This document shows, one piece after another, positions 1 through 9,258 of a stretch of 33,194 nt of DNA. This DNA is from Nitrospirota bacterium (GTDB lineage Bacteria > Nitrospirota > Thermodesulfovibrionia > Thermodesulfovibrionales > Dissulfurispiraceae): the NCBI GenBank assembly GCA_016936655.1, contig JAFGXL010000003.1:1-33194 (forward strand), in the 5' to 3' direction. Both the position numbers and the translations under genes were made by a program. The notes below the pieces were generated by a model. The model ran no database searches and had not been told where the DNA came from. It was given only the letters and a program-made list of their open reading frames with translations. The first letter of the stretch is position 1. The number at the start of each line of letters is the position of its first letter.

Positions 1-80
1 AATAGGCAGACATGATGCACGCGGAGGATTGAATGTTCTTTTCTGTTGCGCGCTGCAGGGTTGCAAGGGAGCTGTACTGA

Positions 81-1907
81 ATGTGCGGCATAGCCGGCAT
101 TGCATCATTCGACAGTAGAAAAGTCTCTGCTGATACACTGACCAGCATGCGTGACCTCCTTACCCACAGGGGGCCTGATGACGCAGGCATATATATCACT
201 CCAGATTCCAGACTCGGTTTTGCCCATCGCAGACTCAGTATAATCGATCTCACATCAGCAGGCCGCCAGCCAATGTCAAATGAGGATGGGACAGTATGGA
301 TATGTTTTAACGGCGAGATATTTAATTTCCCTGATCTAAAATCATCACTTCTTAGACAGGGGCATAAATTCAGGTCAAACTGCGACACAGAAGTAATAAT
401 CCATCTCTATGAAGAGTACGGCACAGACTGTCTTAAAAGGCTGAACGGACAGTTCGCCTTTGTGATATGGGATCAGAAAAGACAGATGCTTTTTGGAGCA
501 AGGGACAGACTAGGCATACTTCCCCTATACTACTGCTGGAACAATAAGGAGTTTTCCTTTGCATCAGAACTCAAATCCGTACTCAAAGCAGCAGGCAAGG
601 GAGAGCTTGATATGGGCGCTCTTGCAGATTTCCTTGTGCTCCAGTATGTGCCTGCGCCAAAGACAATATTCAGACACATAAGAAAGCTCGAGGCCGGCAC
701 ATGTTTTACTTTGAAAAATTCAGATTTCAGGCTTCATCGCTACTGGAAGCCAGAGCCTGTATATGACAGCAGCATGTCAGAGTCACAGGCAATGGAACAG
801 CTCGACCATCTTATAAGCAGCTCTGTAAAGAGACAGCTGATATCAGATGTGCCGATAGGAGTGTTTCTTTCAGGCGGCGTTGATTCGAGCGCTATAACCT
901 CATACATGTCCGGAATAATGAATATGCCTGTCAAGGCATTTTCAGTAGGCTTTGAGGAGAAGGAGTACAGCGAGCTCGAGTTCGCAAAAATGGCAGCATC
1001 CTTTATCCCGAATGTTGAGCATCATACGCTTGTGCTGAAGGCAGATTCAGCCATGAATCTGGTGCAGGAGCTCTTTGAGACACTTGATGAGCCTTTTGCT
1101 GACCAGGCTATACTGCCGACATACCTTATGACCAAATATGCGCGGGAGAATGTGACAGTATGTCTGTCTGGTGAAGGAAGCGACGAGATATTTGGCGGAT
1201 ATGACCGCTATCTTTCCACAATCAAAAGGGTGCATACAATCGGAGACCTTACGAGATTCACTCCTGACCTCAAGCCATTTTTAGACGATTCGATCAGACT
1301 TCATTATGAAGACTATCTTGCCAATCTCTCTTCATTCAGCCCAAAGGAGTATTCAGCTCTCTTCCCTTACCAGATGAAACCTGCTGATGATTTTGCATCC
1401 CATGAGTTCAAGAACTTTTATTCAAAAATGGATGCTTCTGATGATCTGCAGAGGGTTCAGCGCTTTGACATATCAACCTATCTGGCAGACAACCTGCTCT
1501 TCAAGGTTGACAGGGCGAGCATGCTCTCGTCTTTGGAGGTGAGGGTTCCTCTGCTCGACTACGAGGTGGTCAACTTCTGTCTCGGTCTGCCTTTTCATTT
1601 CAGATACAGAAGCCATATACAGAAATACATACTCAAAAAGCTGATGCGCAGCAGGATACCCAATGAGGTGATCTACAGAAAGAAGATGGGATTTTCCGTG
1701 CCTGTCTTTCTCTGGTTTCAGGGTGCATTCAAAAGCTATCTTAATGACACACTTCTGAGTCAGAAAGCACGCGAAAGGGGAATAGTAAGGCCGGCTTTTG
1801 TAGAGTCACTGCTCGATCCCAAACGCATGACAATAGATAAGCACAACTCACTTAAGCTATGGTGCCTGCTTGTGCTGGAAGAGTGGTTCAAGAGGTATTA
1901 TGATTAA
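81..1907 (+). CDS. asnB: Asparagine synthase (glutamine-hydrolysing), AsnB type
   Basis: The 608-residue protein begins MCGIAG, giving the N-terminal catalytic Cys of class II glutamine amidotransferases. The glutaminase domain spans about residues 2-200, and a synthetase domain follows with the PP-loop ATP-pyrophosphatase motif SGGVDSS near residue 265. Length matches full AsnB proteins (about 600-650 residues). The start is fixed by the Cys and by AAGGGAG at 65-71. The family transfers glutamine-derived ammonia to an adenylylated carboxylate, classically aspartate. As first gene of a glycosyltransferase run it may instead amidate a sugar acid, as WbpS-like AsnB homologues do in O-antigen clusters. 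That substrate is inference; the family assignment is secure. Its stop overlaps the next gene by 8 bp, suggesting translational coupling. Confidence 0.93.
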   Translation: MCGIAGIASFDSRKVSADTLTSMRDLLTHRGPDDAGIYITPDSRLGFAHRRLSIIDLTSAGRQPMSNEDGTVWICFNGEIFNFPDLKSSLLRQGHKFRSNCDTEVIIHLYEEYGTDCLKRLNGQFAFVIWDQKRQMLFGARDRLGILPLYYCWNNKEFSFASELKSVLKAAGKGELDMGALADFLVLQYVPAPKTIFRHIRKLEAGTCFTLKNSDFRLHRYWKPEPVYDSSMSESQAMEQLDHLISSSVKRQLISDVPIGVFLSGGVDSSAITSYMSGIMNMPVKAFSVGFEEKEYSELEFAKMAASFIPNVEHHTLVLKADSAMNLVQELFETLDEPFADQAILPTYLMTKYARENVTVCLSGEGSDEIFGGYDRYLSTIKRVHTIGDLTRFTPDLKPFLDDSIRLHYEDYLANLSSFSPKEYSALFPYQMKPADDFASHEFKNFYSKMDASDDLQRVQRFDISTYLADNLLFKVDRASMLSSLEVRVPLLDYEVVNFCLGLPFHFRYRSHIQKYILKKLMRSRIPNEVIYRKKMGFSVPVFLWFQGAFKSYLNDTLLSQKARERGIVRPAFVESLLDPKRMTIDKHNSLKLWCLLVLEEWFKRYYD

Positions 1908-3711
1908 GTGCAGACATTGCGGACATAATCTGAAGCCTGTTGCAGGTGTCCATATCAGGGCAGACCAGCTGCGTGAAATAGAGGAGTGCCCTGCCTGTGC
2001 GTTTATGAGCATATATCCCTTTCCTGATATGGGTAAGAGGAAAAAACTCTATCATACGGTTCAGGAAAATTATCCGTCTTTTGATGCTGATTTTGAGTGG
2101 AAGCTCTTTTTCTGCAGAAGATACTTTCATGACAATACAAAGGCGTTGCATATAGGGCTTGAGAGCAAAATGCTCGCATCAGCGTTCAGGAAAGAGAAGG
2201 TTGATCTTGTGCAGATCGAGGCAATAAACCACGAAGCGCTCTCGCACTTTAAGGCTGATGAGTTCGATGCTATTTTTGTATGGGATATTCTCGAATTTGT
2301 CGAGAACTTTGATGCCTTCTTCAAACAGATAAAACGGATACTCAAGCCGGGCGGGTATATATCCCTCAGGATCAGGGATGCTTATTCAAATTTCAATCAA
2401 TCCCGCGCAAAGGAAAATCTAACAACAGGGCATCTTAACTTCATGGGCAGGGAGTTTATCAAGAATATCTATGCAAAATATTTTAATGATATACCGCACT
2501 GCTTCATGCAGGAGGCATACGGAGACAGTATGCTCACTGCAAACGGGATCAACAATGAAGGAACGCTTCCGTATGCAGAGATGAATGTGCTTGTTGTTGT
2601 GCATCACTATCTCTTTTCAAAGCTTGATGATGCTACAGGCCCGAGGGGCAGGGTGCTGAACACAATAGATATGCTCAAGAGAAAGGGCGTGCATGCTGAC
2701 ATATCTCTCTCGAACCAGCCCTCCGGTCTTGGGTATGATCTTGTGCATCTTTTCCATAACGCATGGGAAACACAGGATGGGCTCTCGCAGATAAGCTCAG
2801 TAAAGAGCAACAATGCCAAGGTTGTGATATCTACAATCTATATGGATCCGTCAGAGACCAACTTTGTGATAAATGTGATAAACAGAATCTTCAAAATCCA
2901 TTCAAAAAGAGAGCGTGAAAGCCTGCTCGAAAAACTGGCGCAGAAGAGGCTCACTGCCGGAGACCTGCGGCAGGATATGCGTTTTTACGCAAGATGGAAT
3001 ATAGAAGAAGACCAGAAGGCTCTGCTCGAGATCGCTGACAGGCTTATATGCTTCTCATATACAGAGATGCGCCAGATGAGCCTCAACCTCGACAGGACAC
3101 GGCCATTTTCTATTGTCTACAACTCTGCAAATGAGGAAACATTCGGCGTGCATGGTCCTGAGATATTTACTGAACAGTATGGTCTGAAAGATTTTGTGAT
3201 AGCAGCAGGCCATATCGAGTGGCGCAAGAACCAGCTCATGCTCCTGTATGCAATGCGCGACATACCCGAGATACCGATAGTGATTGTAGGCGCAAAGACT
3301 GATGATGAGTATTACGAATTATGCAGGGCATGGTCTCACAAAAACACCCTCTTCATATCGCAGCTCAAACACAGACACCTTGCGAGCGCTTTTGCAGCAG
3401 CAAGGGTGCATGCGCTTCCGAGTTGGATAGAGGGCATATCCCTTTCGAGCATAGAGTCATCAATGTGCGGATGCGCTCCTGTTGTTGCTGACAGAGCCGG
3501 GGAGATTGAGTATTACGGAGAGTATGGTTTTTACGCTAACCCCGGATCACTCGATTCCATACGCACTGCCGTAATTTCCGCATACAAGCGCAATCATGGC
3601 GATAACCGCAAAAAGATAAAGGATTATGTGAGATCAAAATATACATTCAATAACGCTGTGGACATGACAATAGATGCATACAGAAAAACGATCAGCGAGG
3701 ATCTGTCATGA
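1900..3711 (+). CDS. Methyltransferase-like domain fused to GT4 glycosyltransferase
   Basis: I chose ATG 1900, overlapping the asnB stop and preceded by AGAGG, over a TTG 30 bp upstream; the product is 603 residues. Residues 4-33 hold two CxxC pairs (C4/C7 and C30/C33), a probable zinc knuckle. Residues about 84-220 resemble a class I SAM methyltransferase (FDAIFVWDILEFVENF, then LKPGGYISLRIRD). However, motif I reads LHIGLESKM instead of a glycine-rich loop, so SAM binding may be lost. Residues about 228-603 form a GT-B, GT4-type glycosyltransferase with IEWRKNQ in the donor region and an EX7E-like element in EGISLSSIESSMCG near residue 510. No membrane segment is visible. Acceptor and donor sugars are unknown. 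The stop overlaps the next start by 4 bp (ATGA). Confidence 0.85.
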   Translation: MIKCRHCGHNLKPVAGVHIRADQLREIEECPACAFMSIYPFPDMGKRKKLYHTVQENYPSFDADFEWKLFFCRRYFHDNTKALHIGLESKMLASAFRKEKVDLVQIEAINHEALSHFKADEFDAIFVWDILEFVENFDAFFKQIKRILKPGGYISLRIRDAYSNFNQSRAKENLTTGHLNFMGREFIKNIYAKYFNDIPHCFMQEAYGDSMLTANGINNEGTLPYAEMNVLVVVHHYLFSKLDDATGPRGRVLNTIDMLKRKGVHADISLSNQPSGLGYDLVHLFHNAWETQDGLSQISSVKSNNAKVVISTIYMDPSETNFVINVINRIFKIHSKRERESLLEKLAQKRLTAGDLRQDMRFYARWNIEEDQKALLEIADRLICFSYTEMRQMSLNLDRTRPFSIVYNSANEETFGVHGPEIFTEQYGLKDFVIAAGHIEWRKNQLMLLYAMRDIPEIPIVIVGAKTDDEYYELCRAWSHKNTLFISQLKHRHLASAFAAARVHALPSWIEGISLSSIESSMCGCAPVVADRAGEIEYYGEYGFYANPGSLDSIRTAVISAYKRNHGDNRKKIKDYVRSKYTFNNAVDMTIDAYRKTISEDLS

Positions 3712-6611
3712 TCAGGCTGCATATCATCTATCAATGGCGGTCTGATGAACTCACAAACGGGTTCTTCAAGTTCTGGGACTCTCTGATAAAAGAGTCAGAG
3801 CTCCAGATAACATTTTATGACATAGAAAAATATGATATGAAGGATTTGTCAAAAGCTGACAGGATCATATTCTCGAATGTGATTAACAAAAAGGCATTGA
3901 TCATAGCAGAAGAGGCAGCAAGATCAGGTATCAGTACCATATATGACAGCAGGATTGCAGAGTCAGGTGCAGGGGCGCTCTCAGCATTGGTTAAAGATTC
4001 TGTGAGCGATCTGAGATCACAAAACATAACAGACCGGCTGATCAGGATTGTTGACCTTGTGACCTCAGACAGCAGCAGGGTATCTGAAAGATATACTGTG
4101 TGTGCCTCGTATTTTAAGATCATCAAAAGCGATGACATGACAGCATGGAAAGCTCTGCTCTCAAGCCTGGAGCCTGCATCTTCATTCGAAAGAAGAGAGA
4201 CCGGTAAAAAAATATTTGTAATTGCACCAACATTTATGTGGCCTCATCACTATATATGCGATATGCTGACAGAAGCTTTTATGAACATGGGCCACAGGGT
4301 GCATCTGTTTACTGTAAAACCGACTGCATTTCTTTCAGAGGCAGTATGCTGGAAAAAGGAGTTTGACAACAAGTTTCTCGACTGCGTCGCATATCATCAG
4401 GAAGATGCATGGAAGATAAAACCGACAATAGACCGTGAAGATCCTGACCTTATCTTTACTGTACAGGGCTACGCGATCCCAAGACAGATGCTTCAAGAGA
4501 TCAAAAATACAGGCATACCTTTTGTCTCTTGGTTTATGGACGAACCGTATGACTCTGCAAGAAGCCTATCTTTCAGCAGATACTTTTCTCATGTATTCAT
4601 ACAGGACGAGGCATCACTCAGTTTTCAGAGGCATTTCGGCAATCCGAACACCTTTTATCTGCCTCACGGATGCATGCCTGATGCATCTGCTTTAGCGAAA
4701 ACTGAATATAAAAGAGATGTTGCTCTGTTGGGTAATCCATTCCCACGCAGGATAAAGCTGGTCGAGTACCTCGCATCAAAGGGTATTAGTGTAACAGTCA
4801 CAGGCAGCGCATGGAAAAAAGTTATTAATGGAAATCAGAACATCAATGTTATCGATAATATTCCGCTCAACAAGACATCCCGGTTCTTCAGGGAGACAAA
4901 AATAATACTCAATATGCATAGAAGCAGTGATGACTTTTCAACCAACAAGAATTCATTTATTCCAGAGAGTCCGAACGGCACACTATTTTATATAGCAGCG
5001 AGCGCTGGATTTCAGCTTGTTGATTCAGGCCGCGATGAACTCAAGAACTTTTTCGAGCATGGTAAGGAGATAGTGACTTTCGATTCAGAGAGCGATTGTT
5101 ATAAGAAAGTCATGCATTATCTGTCTCACGAAAGCGAAAGAGAAAAGATAAGGCTTGCCGGCTGCAAAAGGGCGATTGAACATAACACATACGCAAAAAG
5201 GCTTCAGCAGATGCTGGATACAGTAAAAAATGAACAATCAATACCGGTTGATTCCAGCCACCGCAGAATTGGATTTATATCCACATCCGCAAGCCTTTCC
5301 GGTTTTGAAAATCTGCCTGACAGATACTGCTGCACAGTACTGTCAGAAAACAAAATTGACCATAAAACAAAGGAAAATATAAAGATTGTGATGCCGGATA
5401 AAAGCAGGGGATTCGCGAGCGCTCTTAATGCTGCGATCTTTGAGACTTCTGCTGATTATTTTGTTCTGCATAGCTTTGAAAGCTTTGATCCGGAGATGTA
5501 CGAGAAGATTGTTGACAGATTTGAAGAAGACATGAACCTTGGGATTATAACAATAAAATCTGCTTCAGGCTGTTCAGGATTTATTATTCCTCAACGCATT
5601 CTGGATGAGGCAGGTACACTACAGTATAAAAACGCAGACATGTGTGTAATTGCGCTTTACAGCACAGTTGTAGACATCGGTTATACTGCATCTGAAGTTT
5701 GGTGCGAAGGTCTGCCGGTCAGTGAATCCTGGTTCTCTGCATCCAGTGATGAAGAAGAGAGAGCAAGATTTTATCGTGATTGGACATCTGACCACAACAC
5801 AAGACTTCAGGCAAGAAGGCTTCTGAGGCTGCTCGAGACAAATGCCTATAAAATTTCGCCGGACGAAGCATACAGCACCCTCGAGAAAATAGTCTCGATA
5901 TCACCGCAATTTGGGGAAGCACAAAAAAAGCTTGCTGAGCTTTCCCTGAGCAAAGGCAAATTCAGGAACGCGCTCGATTGTTATGAGACATTATGGGAGA
6001 TTGATCCATCTGACCCGGTAACCATACTCTCTTATTCTGCTGCGCTATGCATTCATAAAGAGTTTGATAAAGCGTTCGAACTTCTCGGTACGCTCGCTGA
6101 TACTGATGCCACAGCGCTCCAGATCGCGAGCATGCATTATCAGAAGGGAAGGATTATGCTCGCTAAAGGCGACAATGCTGCTGCAATGGAGTCGTTCAAA
6201 AGTGTACTCGAGTTTGACCCTACTCATCTTAATGCTCTTAAAGAGATTGGACTATTAATGTTCAATAATGGCGATACTGAAGGCTCGTTAATACAACTTA
6301 GCAATGCGCTTGTCTTTTCCGTAGGCAGTGCAGCCAGCGAGATACTTAATGATATGGGGGTGGTGAACTGGCAAATAGGCAATACAAAAGAAGCCCTTTC
6401 ACTTTTTGACAGGGCGCTCGAAAAGAGCCCTTCAAACAAGAGCGCTGTTATTAATCTCGCCACAGTAGGCAGAGGACTATTATCTGATGAGGAGATCAAA
6501 GAGTACATATATGACTGCCTCGGCTTTTATCCACATGATACTGACCTGCTGAAGCTGCTGGAGGCAATGAATAGTTCTGTTGAAAATCACAAACTCAAGA
6601 CTAATAAATAA
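3708..6611 (+). CDS. CgeB-type glycosyltransferase with GT2-like segment and C-terminal TPRs
   Basis: This is a 967-residue multidomain protein. Residues 1-160 form a Rossmann-like N-terminal segment I cannot name. About 167-510 is a CgeB-type GT-B domain (KIFVIAPTFMWPHHYICDML at the start; ASAGFQLVDSGRDELKNFF and the terminal HNTYAKRLQQML signature). About 517-670 looks like a reduced GT2 fold (ENIKIVMPDKSRGFASALNA). About 715-925 contains several TPR helices, for example RNALDCYETLWEIDPSDP and EALSLFDRALEKSPSNKSAV. TPR-glycosyltransferase fusions often modify proteins directly in the cytosol, which would suit flagellin glycosylation; that is inference. It starts on an ATGA overlap with the preceding gene. 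Exact sugar specificity cannot be read. Confidence 0.82.
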   Translation: MIRLHIIYQWRSDELTNGFFKFWDSLIKESELQITFYDIEKYDMKDLSKADRIIFSNVINKKALIIAEEAARSGISTIYDSRIAESGAGALSALVKDSVSDLRSQNITDRLIRIVDLVTSDSSRVSERYTVCASYFKIIKSDDMTAWKALLSSLEPASSFERRETGKKIFVIAPTFMWPHHYICDMLTEAFMNMGHRVHLFTVKPTAFLSEAVCWKKEFDNKFLDCVAYHQEDAWKIKPTIDREDPDLIFTVQGYAIPRQMLQEIKNTGIPFVSWFMDEPYDSARSLSFSRYFSHVFIQDEASLSFQRHFGNPNTFYLPHGCMPDASALAKTEYKRDVALLGNPFPRRIKLVEYLASKGISVTVTGSAWKKVINGNQNINVIDNIPLNKTSRFFRETKIILNMHRSSDDFSTNKNSFIPESPNGTLFYIAASAGFQLVDSGRDELKNFFEHGKEIVTFDSESDCYKKVMHYLSHESEREKIRLAGCKRAIEHNTYAKRLQQMLDTVKNEQSIPVDSSHRRIGFISTSASLSGFENLPDRYCCTVLSENKIDHKTKENIKIVMPDKSRGFASALNAAIFETSADYFVLHSFESFDPEMYEKIVDRFEEDMNLGIITIKSASGCSGFIIPQRILDEAGTLQYKNADMCVIALYSTVVDIGYTASEVWCEGLPVSESWFSASSDEEERARFYRDWTSDHNTRLQARRLLRLLETNAYKISPDEAYSTLEKIVSISPQFGEAQKKLAELSLSKGKFRNALDCYETLWEIDPSDPVTILSYSAALCIHKEFDKAFELLGTLADTDATALQIASMHYQKGRIMLAKGDNAAAMESFKSVLEFDPTHLNALKEIGLLMFNNGDTEGSLIQLSNALVFSVGSAASEILNDMGVVNWQIGNTKEALSLFDRALEKSPSNKSAVINLATVGRGLLSDEEIKEYIYDCLGFYPHDTDLLKLLEAMNSSVENHKLKTNK

Positions 6612-6622
6612 CGGAGAGTAAA

Positions 6623-7231
6623 ATGACGGTAAAGAAGATGAACATCACTAGACATGAAGGCAAGGTGACCAAAGAGGAGAGATGTTCGCGCAATCAGGCT
6701 AATTCAGTTTTAATATGGCTTACCGGTCTTTCAGCATCAGGAAAATCTACGATAGCCTATGAGCTTGAGCGACTATTATTTGATGCCGGCAGGTCTGTAT
6801 ATGTTCTTGATGGTGATAATGTAAGGTACGGCCTAAACAAGGATCTCGGTTTCAGCGAAGATGACCGGAGAGAAAATTTAAGAAGGATAGGAGAGATTGC
6901 AAAGCTCTTTGTTGATGCCGGGGTTATTACTATTGCGGCCTTTATTTCACCATACAGATATGACAGGCGCATGATCAGGAGTCTGTTCAGTGAGAAGGGG
7001 TTTATAGAGATTTATGTCAGATGTCCGCTTGAAGTATGTGAAGAAAGAGATCCAAAAGGACTCTATAAAAAAGCTCGTAAAGGAGAGATACCTAATTTTA
7101 CAGGTGTGTCAGACCCCTATGAAATACCTGAACACCCGGAACTCATTGTAGACACTAGCTTGCTTAGCGCTGATGAAAGCGTAGATATGATCTTTCAATA
7201 TATTAAAGCCAAAAAAATTATTGATAATTAA
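6623..7231 (+). CDS. cysC: Adenylylsulfate (APS) kinase
   Basis: The 202-residue protein is canonical CysC. It has a Walker A loop GLSASGKST at residues 35-43, then LDGDNVRYGLNKDLGFSEDD, RRENLRRIGEIAKLFVDAG, AAFISPYR, and the late signature DPKGLYKKARKGEIPNFTG. CysC phosphorylates APS to PAPS, the universal sulfuryl donor. GGAGAG precedes the ATG. No ATP sulfurylase lies in the window, so APS must come from elsewhere. The gene lies inside a glycosylation cluster that also carries a sulfotransferase at 15851-16645. This suggests it supplies PAPS for glycan sulfation more than for cysteine synthesis, although a dual role is possible. Confidence 0.95.
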   Translation: MTVKKMNITRHEGKVTKEERCSRNQANSVLIWLTGLSASGKSTIAYELERLLFDAGRSVYVLDGDNVRYGLNKDLGFSEDDRRENLRRIGEIAKLFVDAGVITIAAFISPYRYDRRMIRSLFSEKGFIEIYVRCPLEVCEERDPKGLYKKARKGEIPNFTGVSDPYEIPEHPELIVDTSLLSADESVDMIFQYIKAKKIIDN

Positions 7232-7251
7232 AATTTAAATCTGAATTGAAA

Positions 7252-8181
7252 ATGGATAATATGAATAAACTTATACCAGTCTCACAAAACTATATTGCAT
7301 TCTTCCTGACTTTTGGATGCAACCTTCACTGTCCCTACTGTATTAATGAACATTCAGAGTCTGGTGCAAAAAAGAGCGGTGTCAAGATGATGATTGCTGA
7401 GGATTGGATATTAGCTACAAACCGATTTGTGTTGAGAGGTGAACTTCCTATAACACTTCAGGGCGGTGAACCTACACTTCATAAAGGTTTTTATCAGATT
7501 GTGAGTGAGGTTGATAAGACTATAAAGATGGATCTGCTTACTAATATGCTGTTTGATGTTGATGAGTTTATTAAAAGAGTTCCGGTATGGCGTTTTGACA
7601 GGACAGCGCCTTATTCACCAATAAGGGTGAGTTACCATCCGGGCCAGAATGACATAGATGATCTAAAAGCCAAGACTCTCAAACTGCTCGAAAAGGGCTA
7701 CAAGGTTGGTGTTTTTGCTATAGATCATCCAGATGAAGAAATTAAAAAAAATATTCTCAAAGCAGAGCTTAAATGCAAGGAAGTTGGCATCGACTTCAGA
7801 CTGAAAGAGTTTTTGGGAGATTGGGAAGGTCAGCTTTACGGAACTTATAAATATGACGGATGCGTTAATAGATCAATTTTTAAAACCTGCGACTGCAGAA
7901 CATCAGAAATACTGGTCAACCCAGCCGGGTATATTTTTAGGTGTCATTCTGATTTATATAAAAACCGAACTCCTATAGCACATATATTGGATGAAGATCT
8001 TCAACTCGGACATCTTGAACAGTTCAGGCAATGCGATTATTATGGAGACTGTAACCCTTGCGATGTGAAGGTTAAGACTAATCGCTTTCAGATTTTTGGG
8101 CACACTAGTGTACAAATAAAAAATATTCGCCAGCGCGCTATAAATATTAATGCTAATTGTGTAAAAGGTAGAAATTTATGA
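7252..8181 (+). CDS. Radical SAM protein (first of three)
   Basis: From ATG 7252 the product has 309 residues; a TTG 6 bp upstream and an ATG at 7261 are alternatives, with no strong ribosome site for any. The radical SAM CX3CX2C motif is C23/C27/C30 (CNLHCPYC), followed by a glycine-rich QGGEPTLHKGF that fits the SAM-binding GGE motif. The C-terminal third has further cysteines (CDCRTSEILVNPAGYIFRC, then CDYYGDCNPC), suggesting a SPASM-like auxiliary Fe-S cluster. Such enzymes use a 5'-deoxyadenosyl radical; some modify peptides and others sugars. The substrate is not visible. It ends in an ATGA overlap with a second radical SAM gene, so the two probably act together. Confidence 0.85.
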   Translation: MDNMNKLIPVSQNYIAFFLTFGCNLHCPYCINEHSESGAKKSGVKMMIAEDWILATNRFVLRGELPITLQGGEPTLHKGFYQIVSEVDKTIKMDLLTNMLFDVDEFIKRVPVWRFDRTAPYSPIRVSYHPGQNDIDDLKAKTLKLLEKGYKVGVFAIDHPDEEIKKNILKAELKCKEVGIDFRLKEFLGDWEGQLYGTYKYDGCVNRSIFKTCDCRTSEILVNPAGYIFRCHSDLYKNRTPIAHILDEDLQLGHLEQFRQCDYYGDCNPCDVKVKTNRFQIFGHTSVQIKNIRQRAININANCVKGRNL

Positions 8182-9245
8182 AAAAATACATATTAGATGG
8201 GCATAAGTTAATGTATCATCCTGAGAGGGTGGCAGAATATATCAAGACCGGAGATTGTTATCCGCTTTATATGGAAGTTAGCCCGGTTGCGTCATGTAAT
8301 TACAGATGTATTTTTTGTGCATATGATTATCTCGGTCATAATGATTCAATTCTCGAGACTAAAAGACTTAAAGAGATAATAACTGAGCTTGGTAATGCAG
8401 GCCTTAAGAGTATTCTCTATGCAGGGGAGGGCGAACCGCTGCTGCATCCGGACATGCCTGAAATTGCTGCTTATACAAAAGCATCTGGGATTGACTCAGG
8501 CATGTATACAAACGGTTTTATGCTGAATGAAAGAATAATCAGTCAGCTTCTCCCGAATCTGATCTTCTTAAGAATCAGTTTTAACGCAGGCACGGCAGAA
8601 AATTATGCACAGATACATAATGTTTCAGAACCTGCTTTTAAAAAAGTTCTCGATAATATAAAGATGGCGGTTAGGTTTAGGAATGCTTCTGGAGCTGATC
8701 TGAATATAGGACAGCAGTTTGTTCTGATTCGTGAGAATATGCATACCATGTCTAAAGCTATCAAAATAGCTAGAGATTGCGGTATTGACTACTTTGTCAT
8801 TAAGCCATTTGTGCTTCAGAATCAAAACCAATCTTATAAGCCACAGTACAATATATCTGCTCACGAGCTCGAAGAATTATTTGGAACAGCTGATGCCTTA
8901 TCAACAAATGAATTCAAGGTAATTGCTAGAAAAGAGTCTTTCGAAACATATGGACAAAGATGTTATAAGCACTGTTACGGAACATCATTTATTTCTGTAC
9001 TTAACTCCAGCGGTAATATATGTACATGCCTGCCATATTGGGACAGAAAAGAGTTTACATTCGGCAGCATATATCAGAACTCATTCTCTGAAATATGGAA
9101 TGGAGAACAGAGAGTAAGGATTAAGCATCATCTTGAGAATACTCTTGATGTTGCATCCTGTCCACCAAATTGCAGGCCGCACAAGATAAATGAATTCTTG
9201 TCAGAAATAAAGCAGCCGTCTGTACGGCATTTAAACTTTATTTGA
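8178..9245 (+). CDS. Radical SAM protein with SPASM-like C-terminus (second)
   Basis: This 355-residue protein has CX3CX2C at C40/C44/C47 (CNYRCIFC), then GEGEPLLHPDM as the SAM-binding GGE-type motif (here GEGEP). The C-terminal region is cysteine rich: CYKHCYGTSFISVLNSSGNI, then CTCLPYW, FGSIYQNSFSEIWNGEQR and CPPNC. That layout, including the 'lG-I...-eIWn' segment, is typical of SPASM domains that bind auxiliary [4Fe-4S] clusters. It overlaps the upstream radical SAM gene by 4 bp (ATGA at 8178). The reaction is unknown; sugar or peptide tailoring in the surrounding glycosylation pathway is the natural inference. Oxygen-sensitive clusters would fit an anaerobic or microaerophilic host. Confidence 0.88.
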   Translation: MKKYILDGHKLMYHPERVAEYIKTGDCYPLYMEVSPVASCNYRCIFCAYDYLGHNDSILETKRLKEIITELGNAGLKSILYAGEGEPLLHPDMPEIAAYTKASGIDSGMYTNGFMLNERIISQLLPNLIFLRISFNAGTAENYAQIHNVSEPAFKKVLDNIKMAVRFRNASGADLNIGQQFVLIRENMHTMSKAIKIARDCGIDYFVIKPFVLQNQNQSYKPQYNISAHELEELFGTADALSTNEFKVIARKESFETYGQRCYKHCYGTSFISVLNSSGNICTCLPYWDRKEFTFGSIYQNSFSEIWNGEQRVRIKHHLENTLDVASCPPNCRPHKINEFLSEIKQPSVRHLNFI

Positions 9246-9258
9246 ACAGGAGAAATGA

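Noticed and set aside
1-118. Possible 3' end of an upstream gene, or a short ORF (ATG 33 to TGA 78), before asnB
   Set aside because: Several frames end within 120 bp, and none has a recognisable motif; too little sequence to choose one. The AAGGGAG before ATG 81 is adequately explained as the asnB ribosome site.
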